From Diacronema lutheri (taxonomy: Eukaryota > Haptophyta > Pavlovophyceae > Pavlovales > Pavlovaceae): 64,000 bases of DNA. The stretch is taken from contig JAGTXO010000001.1 in assembly GCA_019448385.1 (NCBI GenBank), positions 310,001-374,000 on the forward strand, read 5' to 3'. The notes under the pieces were generated by a model. The model saw only the letters and a program-made list of their open reading frames with translations, did not search any database and was not told the DNA's origin. Positions 18,678 through 28,656 of this stretch are shown here, one piece after another. The translations under genes and the position numbers were made by a program. Positions within the stretch are counted from its first letter, which is position 1, and the number at the start of each line of letters is the position of its first letter.

Positions 18678-21600
18678 CTACCACGCCTCTCTCTCGAGCG
18701 CGCGCTGCACCGTCTGCCGGTCCTCGTCACACAAGGCGCCGACGTGCGCGCGCAGCTGCTCTGGCGCCGAGCGCGCGAGCGAGTGGAGGAATGCGGAGAG
18801 GAACGGGCCGAGTGACATGTCGCACAGTGCGCGCTCGGCGGGCGAATGCCGCTCGACAACCTCGTCGTCGGCGCCGAGCGCGTCGTAGACCGCCTCAAAT
18901 GTCGAGTCCGCGTGCAGCATGGCCGAGAGGCTCATGCTGCCCTCCTCGCCCTCATACTCCTCCTCCTCGCCGCCGTCGCCATCGCCGTCGCCGTCGCCGT
19001 CGTCGTCGGCGTCGCCGTCGGTGCTCTGGCCCTCGTCCTCGTCGTCGCTGCCGCCGCCGTCGCCGTGCATGGCGCCGCGCCGGCCGTCGCTCGCGCCGCC
19101 TTCAGCCGCGCGCCCCTCGCCGAGCCGCGCGGCCTCTCCAACCGCACGGCCGTCGCCGTCGCCCCCGCTCGCGCCGCGCGCCGCGCCGTGCGCGCGCGGC
19201 TGGGGCGTTGTGCGAGCGGCGTGCGCTGCGTCGTGCGCGTCAAACTCATCCCGTAGGAGCTGTAACACCGCCTCGAGGATGAGCACGCTCAGCGTCACGC
19301 TCCGGCTGGCGCCGTCACCGCCGTCACCGCGCGCGCCCTGCGTTCGAGCGCGCTCTCTCCGCTCTCTCGCGAGTGCGCGCGTGCAGCCGGCGCCTGCCGT
19401 TGGCGTGCGCGGCGGGGCAGTGATTGCAACGGACTGCAGTTGGAGCCCGCACGTGGACAGCATCCCGACGAGCACAAGTGCCGAGAGCTTGCGCTGGCTT
19501 TGCCCGGAGAGCAGCGGCACGAGCGTGCACCACACACGCAAGACGCACAGCGCGGCGGGCGTCTCGCCTGTCGACGCCGCGTCGCCGTCAGCGCCGGCAG
19601 CGTGCACGAGCGGCGGCAACGCGACGAGCAGCGCGAAAAGGCGCGAGCCCGCGTGCGCAGAGAGCTGGCCCAAATTGAGCTCCGCACCTGCCGGCGTCGG
19701 CGCGCCTCGTGCTCCGTCGCGTACGCTCAGCGGCGCGCTCGCGCCGCAGCCGTTCGCCGTGTCACGCGCGCTGCCAGCTCCGTCGAGCAGTGCTTGCTGC
19801 GCGAGGGCAACACCGAGGCGCGCAAAGGCGTGGCACAGCGCCTGCAGCAGGCTCGGCTCGCGCGCGCGCGCTATACGCGCGGCGAGCGCGGCGCCCAGCT
19901 CACGCACGCGCGCCGCGGCGTCCGCGCCGCGCGCGCCGGCGGCGCCGATGTCGCCGACGGCGTGAACAAGCTGGATCGTGGCGAGCGGCAGCATGGCGTG
20001 CGCCAACTTATCCGGTACGTGCGCCGCGAGCGCGGCGAGCGCCGCGCGGTGCACGGCCGGCTCGTCGTGGACGCTGATCACGCCGGTCGCGAGGAAGGCG
20101 ATGAGACAGCGCACGCACGCGCGCACGCTCTCCGACGCGAAGCCGTCGAGCGCGGGCGCGGCGGCGGTGACGACGCCATCTGCGCGCGCGAGCACCGTCT
20201 CGTGCGCCGACCGCACGCCGCCGCCGTGTGCGACGCCATGCGCACCCACAGGGCTCGCGCCGCGCGCGCAGCCGCGCATGGCGTCGTCGAGCTCGCGCAG
20301 CGCGCGTGGCGTGAGCTCTCGGGCGCGCGCGCTCAGCTCGGCCCAGCCGTCGTCGCGTGGCAGCGGCGCGGTGTGCACGAGGATCGTGAGCGCGCGCAGC
20401 ACGAGCGGCAGCGCGTCGCCGTGCGCGCCGTCGTCGTCGGCCGTGCCGGCGTGCGGCGCGCCCGCGCATCGGGCGCCGAGCGCTCCGCCGCCGAGCGCAG
20501 CGCCGAGCGCGGGGAGGAGCACACGCGCGACACGGCCGTGCGCATCGCCCGCGCCAAGCAGCAGCAGCTCGAGCGCGTCCGTCACCGCCGCCCACAGCAC
20601 GGGCTCGCGCGTGCCGCGCAGCGCGCCGCACAGTGCGGCGGAGATGGGGAGGGCCGTGAGCGCGCACGCGGCGGGGCAGACGCGCGCGGCGGAGAGGACG
20701 AGACCGATGGCCTCGACGAAGGCGCACAGCGCGTCGCCGCTCAGCTGCTCGTGCGCGAGCAGCTGCGCGAGCGCGAGCAGCGCGCGGGATGCCTCCTCGT
20801 CCCGGAGCTCGTGCAGGTCTGCGCGCGCCTGGCTCAATTCGCCCAGCGCGCGCGCGGCGGAGGCCTGCAGCGCGCCGGGGCGCTCGGCGGGCTCGGCCGC
20901 CGCGGCGCTCGCCAGCTCGAGCCAGCCCGCGCGCTGCTGCGCGCTCATCTGCTCGGCGAGCGCGCCCGCGAGTGAGAGGGAGCGTGCGCGGAGCAGCGCA
21001 CGCTGGCCGCGCGCGGCCGTGGCAGGCAGCGTGCCGCTGACGAGCGCGTCCACATTCAGCCCGCTCGCCTCGGTAATGGCCGCGGCGCGGAGCGAGCCGG
21101 CCGGTCGGACGCTCCGCGCGCACAGCTGCAGCGCATACAGCGCGCACTCCGCGTCCACCCACCAATCCCCGCCGTCGCCGTCTCCGCCGCCGTCGCCTGC
21201 GGTCGCGCCGCCGTTGCCGCTGCGGCCGCCGTACGCGCCGCCGCCGCCACCACCGGTGGTGCGCGACGCGCACGCGCGGCGCTCGCCGCTCGCCTCGAGC
21301 GCCGCGCGCGCCACGCGCAGCATGGCGACGAGCGCCTGCCCTTTGAAGTTGTGCAGCTGCTCGTCGCAGAGCTCGGCCGCGGCGACGCGCACCGAGTAGG
21401 CGAGCGACTCGTCCGCGTCTGCCTCGATGAAGGCGCTCACGTCGTCCTCCCACTCGCGCGCCTGTGCGGCGGGCACGCGCATCAGCGCGAGCAAGTCGGC
21501 GAAGAGCCGATCGAGCGACGCGCGCACGAGCGCCCGGAACGCGCGCGCTTCTGTTAAGGCGCCGAGTAGCTCAAGGGCAGCGAGGACAAGCGCGTCGTCG

Positions 21601-22601
21601 CCCTGCCCGCCGCCGTCCGAATCGGCGCCATCGCACCGCGCGCCGCCCGCGTCGTCGCACGCCGCGCGCGCGAGCACCGCCCATGCGCCGTTGAGCAGCG
21701 CGAGTGCCGTGCTCGGCTCGCACAGTAGCCGCTGCCGCGGGAACGACGCGACGAGTGCGCCGAGCAGCTGGCACATCGCGAGCATCGCACCGCACGCGCT
21801 GAGAGCGCACGCGTGCTCGGCATTCGCGCCGCCGTCGTCAGCCGCAGCGCGGCGCGCGTCGGCGTGCGCGTACGCGCCGGCATGCGCGAGGAAGAGCCGG
21901 ATCCACGCCTCAAATGCGCGCTGCGCGTACCGCGGACCCGCCGGGCCGCATGGCACCACTATCGCAAGCTGCTCGACGATCCGCGCGAGCGTGCGCAGCG
22001 CGCGCCGGCGCAGCCGGTCTGTAACGCCCGCGTCGTTGCCCGCCGCCGTCACATCCGCGCCTGCGATCCGACTGAGCTCGGCGACGAGCCCGCCCTCGCC
22101 TTCAAACGCGCCATTCAGCCGATCACCGTCAAGCTCGCCGATCAGCATCTCGATCGCGCGCAGCGAGCCGTGGGCAACGACCGCACTGCCCGCGCGCAGC
22201 CGCGCGGTGAGCTCGTCGAAGAGCGTCGGCCAGCCGTCCGGCCAGTCGTGCTCGGCGACCGCGGCGATCGCGACCGCCGCGGCGACGCGCACGCGCGGCG
22301 TCGCGTGGCCGAGCAGCGCGAGCAGCCGCTCGCGCACGAGCGGGCGCACGTCGGCCGCACGCTCCCAGCCGGCGCGCGCGCTCTGTTTGATTAGCACGAG
22401 CGCAAGCTGCACCACCTCGGGCAGCGCGTGCGGGTGCGATGCGACGAGCGCGAGCGCCGCGACGTACGCGCCCGGCGACGCGGCGCACGCCGACAGCTCG
22501 GCCTCGGCGTGCACGCGCGAGGCCATGTCGGGCGAGAGGGCGCCGATCAGCAGGTCGTACAGGCGCGCGAGCGACGCGTCATCCACGTCGGCCGTCGACA
22601 T
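18678..22601 (-). CDS. Importin-9-like karyopherin (importin-beta family)
   Basis: A 1307-residue single-exon frame starting at MSTADVDDASLARLYDLLIG. The N-terminus has the importin-beta arrangement: SRVHAEAELSACAASPG, LALVLIKQSARAGWE, VRERLLALLGHATPRVRVAA, IAAVAEHDWPDGWPTLFDEL, the usual first HEAT repeats where Ran binds. The remainder is alpha-helical HEAT-like with an Asp/Glu run (18950-19060) near the C-terminus, then a closing helix ending LCDEDRQTVQRALEREAW. Length, the WPDGWP signature and the acidic stretch before the last repeats fit importin-9, which carries histones and ribosomal proteins to the nucleus. The subfamily is probable rather than certain. A GC-rich Arg/Ala segment near 19330-19420 could be an unspliced in-frame intron. 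Confidence 0.8.
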   Translation of the reverse strand: MSTADVDDASLARLYDLLIGALSPDMASRVHAEAELSACAASPGAYVAALALVASHPHALPEVVQLALVLIKQSARAGWERAADVRPLVRERLLALLGHATPRVRVAAAVAIAAVAEHDWPDGWPTLFDELTARLRAGSAVVAHGSLRAIEMLIGELDGDRLNGAFEGEGGLVAELSRIAGADVTAAGNDAGVTDRLRRRALRTLARIVEQLAIVVPCGPAGPRYAQRAFEAWIRLFLAHAGAYAHADARRAAADDGGANAEHACALSACGAMLAMCQLLGALVASFPRQRLLCEPSTALALLNGAWAVLARAACDDAGGARCDGADSDGGGQGDDALVLAALELLGALTEARAFRALVRASLDRLFADLLALMRVPAAQAREWEDDVSAFIEADADESLAYSVRVAAAELCDEQLHNFKGQALVAMLRVARAALEASGERRACASRTTGGGGGGAYGGRSGNGGATAGDGGGDGDGGDWWVDAECALYALQLCARSVRPAGSLRAAAITEASGLNVDALVSGTLPATAARGQRALLRARSLSLAGALAEQMSAQQRAGWLELASAAAAEPAERPGALQASAARALGELSQARADLHELRDEEASRALLALAQLLAHEQLSGDALCAFVEAIGLVLSAARVCPAACALTALPISAALCGALRGTREPVLWAAVTDALELLLLGAGDAHGRVARVLLPALGAALGGGALGARCAGAPHAGTADDDGAHGDALPLVLRALTILVHTAPLPRDDGWAELSARARELTPRALRELDDAMRGCARGASPVGAHGVAHGGGVRSAHETVLARADGVVTAAAPALDGFASESVRACVRCLIAFLATGVISVHDEPAVHRAALAALAAHVPDKLAHAMLPLATIQLVHAVGDIGAAGARGADAAARVRELGAALAARIARAREPSLLQALCHAFARLGVALAQQALLDGAGSARDTANGCGASAPLSVRDGARGAPTPAGAELNLGQLSAHAGSRLFALLVALPPLVHAAGADGDAASTGETPAALCVLRVWCTLVPLLSGQSQRKLSALVLVGMLSTCGLQLQSVAITAPPRTPTAGAGCTRALARERRERARTQGARGDGGDGASRSVTLSVLILEAVLQLLRDEFDAHDAAHAARTTPQPRAHGAARGASGGDGDGRAVGEAARLGEGRAAEGGASDGRRGAMHGDGGGSDDEDEGQSTDGDADDDGDGDGDGDGGEEEEYEGEEGSMSLSAMLHADSTFEAVYDALGADDEVVERHSPAERALCDMSLGPFLSAFLHSLARSAPEQLRAHVGALCDEDRQTVQRALEREAW

Positions 22602-22725
22602 GGCCTGCGCGCGCGGCTGCGCGTCGCGCCTCCGCGGCCCGCTGGGATGCAATCAGTGTCCCAGTTTTCGCCGGAATCAATTCCCCAGAAATATTGAAAA
22701 TGACGCTAATTTCGCTACGCCGGCC

Positions 22726-24417
22726 TTACGCCGCGACGCCGCGCTCGCTCGGCGCGGGCGGTGCAAGCGGCGCGGCGTGCAACTCGCGCACGCTTTCAAT
22801 CGCGAGCAGCTGCAGGTGCTTGCGCGAGACGCCCCTGCCCGGGTACGAGGGCATCATCACGGGCGGCAGCCGCGGCTCCTCGTTGCACTCGTGCATCTCG
22901 CGCAGCCACGCGTGCTCGAGCGCGGCCGGCACGTCCATGCGGTCGGCGGGCGTGTACCGGAGCATCTGCGCGACGAGGTCGATCGATCCGTTGTCCGCGT
23001 TGCCGAAAGTGCTGTTCGCCGCGAGCACAGCCGCGACGCGGCTACCCGCCGAGCCGACCGTCCGCTCGCCGGCCGTTCGCTCGCCGGCGGCCGCGAGGAG
23101 CCGCAGCTGCTGCGCCGACGCGCCGTGCATGTCGAGCAGCGCGGCGCGCTCGGCGGCGCTCGGTGCGCCGAGCATGTCGCCGATCAGCTCGAGCTGATGC
23201 GTCGCTGACGTGCCACAGAGCAGCGGCCGCCTAAGCGCCATCTCAGCAATGATGGCGCCAACGGACCAGACGTCGACTGCGCGCGTGTAATGCACGCACT
23301 CGAGGAGCAGCTCGGGCGCACGGTAGTAGCGCGTGACGACGTAGTTTGTGAGCGGGCGCACGCGCCTGCCCTCGCAGGCCCTGTCCGTGTCGAGCACCGA
23401 GAGCGCCGACTCGGTCTCGCCGAGCGTGCGCGAGATGCCAAAGTCGGCGATGCGCAGCGTGCAGTCCTTGTTGACGAGCAGGTTGGACGGCTTGAGGTCG
23501 CGGTGCACGACGCCGGCGGAGTGGAGGGCGAACAGCCCGCGCAGCAGCTGGTAGGCGAAGAACTGGCAGTGGTCGTCGCTCAGCGGCTGGTTTGAGCGGA
23601 TGATCGCGTGCAAGTCGCAGTCCATTCGCGGCAAAATGAGGAAAAGCGCGTCCCACGCGTCGAGCGAGCCGGCGGGCGGCGGCGTCATGTCCAGCAGCCC
23701 AATCAGGTTCTCGTGCGGATGGCGGCGGATATGCCGCAGGATCACGAGCTCGCGCATCGTCGCCTGCAGCTCCACCGGGTGTCCGACCGCCGCGACACGC
23801 TTCACCACCACGCGCTCCCCCGTCACGCCGTCGCTCGCCGCGGCGACGACGCCGTACGCGCCGCGGCCGATGAGCCGCTCGAGCTTGTACCGCTCGCACA
23901 CGGCGAAGGGAACGTCGCCGACGAGCACGGCGGGCGCGTGGCTGCGCGGGCAGCTGTCCAGTGGCGAGTCGGGCAGCAGACGCTGCGGCGAGCTCGCCGC
24001 CGAGCCGCACTTGAACGGCGCGCGCAACGTCGCGCGCTCGCGGTCCCACCCGATCAGCGCCTTGTATGCGATCAGAAACTCGTCAAAGCACATCGCGCGG
24101 TCCCTGTTCAGGTCGATCGTCGAGATATACTGCTCGACCACGTTCTTGTGCAAGTTGGCGTGCGATACGCCGAGGTCGAGGAGCATGTACTTGAACTCGC
24201 CGAGGTCGAGGGTGCCGTTCTGGTCCTTGTCGTACTTGCGGAAGACGCCAAGCGCGAGGCTGGCGAGCTCGTCGTCCGGCGGTACGGACCCGCGCGGCAG
24301 CCGCTGCACGTCAACGCTCAGCTTAATAAACTTTGACAGCGCGCGCACGTGCCGCCACCGGCTCGTCGGCCCGTCGGTCCTTGGCCTTTTCCGCGCGCCG
24401 TCTGGCGAGGAAGACAT
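22726..24417 (-). CDS. EF-hand/MAP-kinase fusion protein
   Basis: A 563-residue intronless protein. Two EF-hands lie at the N-terminus: DKDQNGTLDLGE (63-74) is canonical, and DLNRDRAMCFDE (102-113) is degenerate at position 9. The kinase domain starts about residue 177: GRGAYGVVAAAS is the Gly-rich loop, VVVKRVAA holds the lysine, VVHRDLKPSNLL the catalytic loop (HRD 305-307) and IADFGISR the DFG (325-327). The activation segment reads LTNYVVTRYYRAPELLLE, the MAP-kinase form with TNY (357-359) where TEY or TDY is usual. MAP kinases are normally activated by dual phosphorylation of that Thr and Tyr. The EF-hands suggest direct calcium control. The frame is open upstream to 25542, but only as antisense of the phosphatase gene. 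The start at 24417 is 129 bp from that gene's start. Confidence 0.9.
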   Translation of the reverse strand: MSSSPDGARKRPRTDGPTSRWRHVRALSKFIKLSVDVQRLPRGSVPPDDELASLALGVFRKYDKDQNGTLDLGEFKYMLLDLGVSHANLHKNVVEQYISTIDLNRDRAMCFDEFLIAYKALIGWDRERATLRAPFKCGSAASSPQRLLPDSPLDSCPRSHAPAVLVGDVPFAVCERYKLERLIGRGAYGVVAAASDGVTGERVVVKRVAAVGHPVELQATMRELVILRHIRRHPHENLIGLLDMTPPPAGSLDAWDALFLILPRMDCDLHAIIRSNQPLSDDHCQFFAYQLLRGLFALHSAGVVHRDLKPSNLLVNKDCTLRIADFGISRTLGETESALSVLDTDRACEGRRVRPLTNYVVTRYYRAPELLLECVHYTRAVDVWSVGAIIAEMALRRPLLCGTSATHQLELIGDMLGAPSAAERAALLDMHGASAQQLRLLAAAGERTAGERTVGSAGSRVAAVLAANSTFGNADNGSIDLVAQMLRYTPADRMDVPAALEHAWLREMHECNEEPRLPPVMMPSYPGRGVSRKHLQLLAIESVRELHAAPLAPPAPSERGVAA

Positions 24418-24546
24418 GGGCGCGAGGACCTCGCTCGGGCTTGTTCTTGTACTGGGGAAGATTAAGGACGAAAGAGAGAAGAAACAAGTACCATTAAAAA
24501 TATTCCCTTCCTCCTCCATATTCGCGCACGTTTGCGGGGCCGAGGC

Positions 24547-25488
24547 ATGATGGCGCTCATGACGAGCGGCGGCCGGCTCGGCGTGTCGCGCGTGTGGCTG
24601 TCTGCGCTCACCGTCGCCGCGCCGCGCCGCCTGATCGCGTCCGCCGCGGTGCGGCTTGACTTCGGCGTCGCCTCGCTGCCCGACCCGTCGAAGAAGCGGG
24701 GCGAGGACGCGCATATTGTCTCGCGCGGGTCGGCGACGCGCGCGTGGGCCGCCGTCTTTGATGGCGTGGGCGGGTGGTCGCGCCACGGCATCGACCCGAG
24801 CCGCTACTCGCGCAAGCTCGCGCGCATCGTCGACGTTGAGCTGCACCGGCAGGCAGCCGCCGGCGAGCTCCGCCTGCGCGACGCGCTGCACGCGGCGGCG
24901 ACGACCAACGCGGAGGTCGGGAGCTGCACCGCGTGCCTCGCCGCCGTCGACACGCAGACGAGTCTCATCACCACGCTCAACGTCGGCGACTCGGCCGTGT
25001 GGGTGCTCCGCCAGCTCGGGGGCGCCGCGACCGGCAGCACCGGCAGCGGCGGCGGTGGCGGCGAGGAGCGCGGCCCGGTGTTCTCGCTCGTGCACCGCTC
25101 CAAGGTGCAGCAGCACGCGTTCAACACGCCTTACCAGCTCGGCACGCAATCGCGCGATTCGGCCGCTGACGCCGAGCTCGGTGTCTTCGCCGGCCGCGCG
25201 GGCGATGTCATCGTCCTCGCGTCGGACGGGCTCTTTGACAACCTGAGCGAGGCGGACGTGCGGCTGCTCGTCTCGGAGCGCGAGGGCAAGCCGGCGCAGC
25301 ACATCGCGGATACGCTGGCGTATGTCGCGCAGAGGTTTTCCTTCGACCCGCACAGGCAGAGCCCGTTTGAGCTCGAGGCCGCGCGGCACGGGATTGATTT
25401 TAAGGGCGGCAAGGTCGATGACACGACGGTCGTCGTGCTCAGGCTTTTGCCGGATGGGCCGGCCGCGGACGGCGAGCGCGCGCTCTGA
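24547..25488 (+). CDS. PP2C-type protein phosphatase, PPTC7-like
   Basis: A 313-residue intronless protein. A short basic N-terminus with a hydrophobic stretch could target mitochondria or plastids. The catalytic domain shows GEDAHIVSRGS, VFDGVGGWSRHGIDPSRYSR (metal-binding Asp-Gly-x-Gly-Gly), TTLNVGDSAVWVLR, FNTPYQLGTQ, AGDVIVLASDGLFDNLSE and KVDDTTVVVLRLL. The FDGVGGW and FNTPYQLG signatures are those of the PPTC7/Azr1 branch of PP2C phosphatases, mitochondrial in animals and yeast. All metal-ligating aspartates appear present. A Gly-rich insert near residue 165 is unusual but lies in a loop. It is divergent from the EF-hand MAP kinase. Confidence 0.9.
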   Translation: MMALMTSGGRLGVSRVWLSALTVAAPRRLIASAAVRLDFGVASLPDPSKKRGEDAHIVSRGSATRAWAAVFDGVGGWSRHGIDPSRYSRKLARIVDVELHRQAAAGELRLRDALHAAATTNAEVGSCTACLAAVDTQTSLITTLNVGDSAVWVLRQLGGAATGSTGSGGGGGEERGPVFSLVHRSKVQQHAFNTPYQLGTQSRDSAADAELGVFAGRAGDVIVLASDGLFDNLSEADVRLLVSEREGKPAQHIADTLAYVAQRFSFDPHRQSPFELEAARHGIDFKGGKVDDTTVVVLRLLPDGPAADGERAL

Positions 25489-25662
25489 GCTGCGCGCCAG
25501 TGCTGTTTGTTGTGTGTGCCGGCAGCCCGACCCGGCACACAACGCCTCGGCCCCAGGGACTGATCAGATAGTACAAGGGAAGTAATTGTGAAGGTCTTTG
25601 TAAAAGAGTTGGTTGGGTGTCGGGTCGTAACAAAGGGGAGGAGCTGCTGGGAGGAGCAGCTC

Positions 25663-27150
25663 ATGGGGAACAACCCCGGTGCCGCTCGAAGGAGGCCGCA
25701 CGGGGCGGGCGCGCCGGGGCAGGGCGGCAGTGGCCGCCCGGCCGACGGCGGGTACCCCGGGGCCGCGGCGCCTCCGCCGGCTGGGCCGCACTACGTCCAC
25801 CCCAACATGTACGGCGGCCAGCGCGCGATGCCGCAGGCCGCCGGCGGGATGCAGGGCATGTTCCCGTACATGGACGGCTCGAGGCCACCCGAGCTGCGCG
25901 GCGAGAACCTGTATCCTTGGAGGCCGATGCCGCGCCAGGTTTGCTTCTCGCCGCGTCACGCCGCCGCGCGCGCGACCACCGCGCGCGCACCTGACGCTCC
26001 GCCGCGTGCGCCGCGGCACGTGCCGGCGCGCGCAGATGATGCCGCAGATGCAGAAGACCTACACGATCAAGAACGACGTCAACCTGAAAAAGGCGTCCCT
26101 CAAGCTCGTGCCCGACCAGTCCAACCCCTCGCGCCTGTTCGTCGACTTTGACTTTGACACGTCGACCGAGTGCCGCGTGACAGTCTACTTTGCCGCGACG
26201 GAGATCGAGGGGCAGCACGCAAAGTGAGCGGCCGAGCGGCGAAAGCGGGCGCGAGCGGCGTCACCGCGGCGCTCACGCGTGGCCGTCCGACCCCGGCTCT
26301 GCCCCGCCCCGCCTCCGCTGCGTGCGCTGCCGCCCGCTCGAGCGCGCAGGTACGCGCCGCGCGAGGGCGACGCGGAGCCCGAGCCGCGCGACTTTGGCAA
26401 AGCGCTCGCGCAGCAGTTCCGCGGCCAGGCGGTGCTCGACACGTCACTCTTTGCGGAGGAGGAGCTCAAGTACGACCCGCAGACCCCGCGCCGCTACCCC
26501 ATCGTCATCCGCCTCGAATCCATCGTCGGTGAGCCGCCGCGCTCGCAGCGCGCGCTCACCACACCATGCGCGCGGCCCGCCGCGGGCCCGCAGCGGCGCA
26601 TGGCGCGGCTCGCTCGCCGCCGTCCGTTCCGTGCCGCGCCCCCCGCTTACCTCCACCCTTCTCGCATACGCGCGCAGCCCCCGCTGGCGCCGGCTCGTCG
26701 TCCGACGCGAAATCGGCCGTGCAGTCTCAGAGCACATTCGCGACGCTGCACAAGGAGGATGGCGGCTCTTGGAGCTGCCGCGTGCTCAAGCAGACGATTC
26801 AGGTGGGCACGCGCTCGTTCGAGCTGCAGGAGATCTATGGCATCGATCAGTCCGCCAACGGCGGCAACGAGACGGCCAAGGCCGACGACCTTGACGAGGA
26901 CGGTGGGCGCGAGTGCGTGATCTGCATGACCGACCCGCGCGACACGACGGTCCTGCCGTGCCGGCACATGTGCATGTGCAACAAGTGCGCAAAGGTGCTG
27001 CGGCTGCAGACCAACAAGTGCCCCATCTGCCGATGCCCCGTCGACTCGCTCCTGCAGATCAAGGTCAAGGGCAGCGACAAGCCCGAGGCGCCCGCCGGGC
27101 CGCCGGCGGCGGCCTACCCTGGCACTGCGGCTGCGTCCGAGGCCAAGTGA
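25663..27150 (+). CDS. MGRN1/LOG2-type RING E3 ubiquitin ligase
   Basis: Four exons (25663-25938, 26036-26223, 26350-26528, 26678-27150) join in frame to 371 residues. Donors are GTTTGC, GTGAGC and GTGAGC. The start MGNNPGAARRR gives a Gly2 suited to N-myristoylation, as in plant LOG2 and animal MGRN1. The middle has the family's beta-rich domain: YTIKNDVNLKKASLKLV, LFVDFDFDTSTECRVTVYFA, LDTSLFAEEELKYDPQT and YPIVIRLESIV. The RING is CVICMTDPRDTTVLPCRHMC then CNKCAKVLRLQTNKCPICRC, a C3HC4 type, followed by the conserved LLQIKV. Such ligases act at membranes on trafficking cargo. It lies 174 bp after the phosphatase gene on the same strand. Confidence 0.92.
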
Positions 27151-27539
27151 GACGCGTGCGAGAGGCCGCGCCCGCGCGCCGGAGCACGCGCTGGTTCGAC
27201 TCCCGCCGTCGCTTTCGCCACCGGCTCGCTGTCTGATCTTCCCTATTTCTTTCAATCTTTCAGGACTCCCACAGAGATACAGGCCAATTTCGCGTTTGGA
27301 TGTGCGTCTGGTCATCCGCACAACCCTCGTCGTCGTCCGCGTCGTCCGCGTCCCCCCCCCCCCCCCCCCCCCGCCCCCCCATCCCCCCTCCCCTTTGGCG
27401 CCCGCCGTCGCCACCGGACTCCGACTTCGACCCCTCCTCGTCCTCGTGTCCTGCACTCCTGCTCGCTTGTAGCTCGGACCGGACTGCCACCGGCGTGCGG
27501 CTGCCCGGCGATCCAGCGTTGCACGCCCTCGTGACCCTC
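27151..27539. other. Spacer with 21-bp poly-C run
   Basis: No gene is supported. The region holds the 3' end of the RING gene and a run of 21 C at 27352-27372 on the + strand, followed by another C-rich stretch. A T-loop-like GGTTCGACTCC near 27190 was examined as a tRNA remnant and rejected. Confidence 0.5.
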
Positions 27540-28289
27540 GCGCCTGCGCGAGCGCCGCGCACGCGCCACGCTCCCACTGGCAGTCATTGGCGCGCGCCCA
27601 CTGGAGCACGCGCAGGTGGCCGCCCTCTGCAGCTCCAGCCGCACTGCAGCTCGGTGCGCAGCCACTCGAGGACGTGCAGATGGCCGCCGCGTGCCACGGC
27701 CAAGCACGCGCCCGAATCCCACGGGAAGCCGTGCCCCACGAGCCAGCGCAGCGCGGCGAGGTGCCCGTGGCCCGCAGCCGCATTGCACACGCGCTCGTCC
27801 CACAGGCGGCGAGCTTCATCCACGTGCACGTGTGGCTCCGCGCGTGCAGCCATTCAAGCACGTCGGGCGAGCCGATTGAGGCCGCGTGCTTCCACATCTG
27901 CGCGCTTTCGAGCCGAAACTTGTCCGTCTCCCATGCGTACTCCATGAGCGCGCGCGAGCGCATGAAGGTGGCGCGCAATGCCGGCGCGCGCGGCCGATTG
28001 AAGACATCGCGGAACGCGCGGCACGTCATGCGGAAGCTGTGCAGGTCGTCGTGCTCGACGCAGGCGCCACGTGGCCGAGTGCGTCGCCGCGGAGCGCGAG
28101 GATGCCCTCGGCGCCGCTCCCCATCAGACTTGGTGGGCCATGCGCCGCCGGTCCATCCTCCCGCCAAATATACTCGCGCTCCGCGACGCAATCGACGATG
28201 CCGGTGGCCTCGTACCGCTCGATGGTGGCGCGGACGATCGACTCCGTGAGCGTGTCGGTGGATGTGTGGAGGTCATCCGCGATCCTCAC
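27540..28289 (-). pseudogene. Broken F-box/ankyrin-type gene
   Basis: Pieces of one protein lie in different frames along the minus strand. GILALRGDALGHVA (one frame) and DDLHSFRMTCRAFRDVFNRP (next frame) look like the two halves of an F-box. The second frame continues LESAQMWKHAASIGSPDVLEW. Ankyrin-type units then move to another frame, WDERVCNAAAGHGHLAALRW and DSGACLAVARGGHLHVLEW, and back for EGGHLRVLQWARANDCQWE. At least three frameshifts are needed, near 28065, 27830 and 27640. The ankyrin units are of the W-L/W-A-R type common in large algal families. The upstream part of the first frame (SIVRATIERYEATGIVDCVA) may belong to it or to an unrelated winged-helix fragment. Decay is more likely than three sequencing errors, but this is not proven. 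Confidence 0.65.
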
Positions 28290-28656
28290 CGCGCTCCTGC
28301 CGAGAAAATAGCCGCCACAGGATGATCTTCATGACCTCGACCGAGAGCCGGTGCCCGCGACCGACGCCGATGATGACGCCGCTCGCGGCGCTGCGGCCGC
28401 GCCGCCTGCACGTGTCGCGGTTATGAGAGCGGGGTTCCCGGGTATGTCAGGAACCCCCACGCGCAGCGGCGACACGCATAGCGCGACACGCACCGCGCCA
28501 CCTCCCGCGGGGCCGACGCGACGCGCGCGCGCACCTCTCGCGGCCATTTTCGCTTTTTCGCGCGCGGGTCTCTCCTATTCCTTCGTCCGCGAACTCAGAC
28601 CCAACGGGCAGTAGTTGTTTGGAAGCCCGTGACGGTCGCGGCGCGGCGGCGGCGCC
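28290..28656. other. Spacer upstream of the SET gene
   Basis: No supported gene. The region probably contains the promoter and 5' UTR of the SET methyltransferase gene starting at 28657 and any 5' part of the broken F-box gene. Confidence 0.45.

Noticed and set aside
18791-22394. Long plus-strand frames opposite the importin-9 gene
   Set aside because: GC-rich DNA leaves antisense frames open. These are Arg/Ala-rich, change frame repeatedly and match nothing, whereas the minus frame is a complete HEAT-repeat protein.
24418-25542. Extension of the EF-hand MAP kinase frame upstream to 25542
   Set aside because: This part is antisense to the PP2C phosphatase gene, lacks any motif and starts at a non-ATG codon. 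The real start is the ATG at 24417.
27180-27215. T-loop-like GGTTCGACTCC as part of a tRNA gene
   Set aside because: The flanking five-base stems do not pair, and no acceptor, D or anticodon arms could be placed. No other tRNA or rRNA was found by eye.
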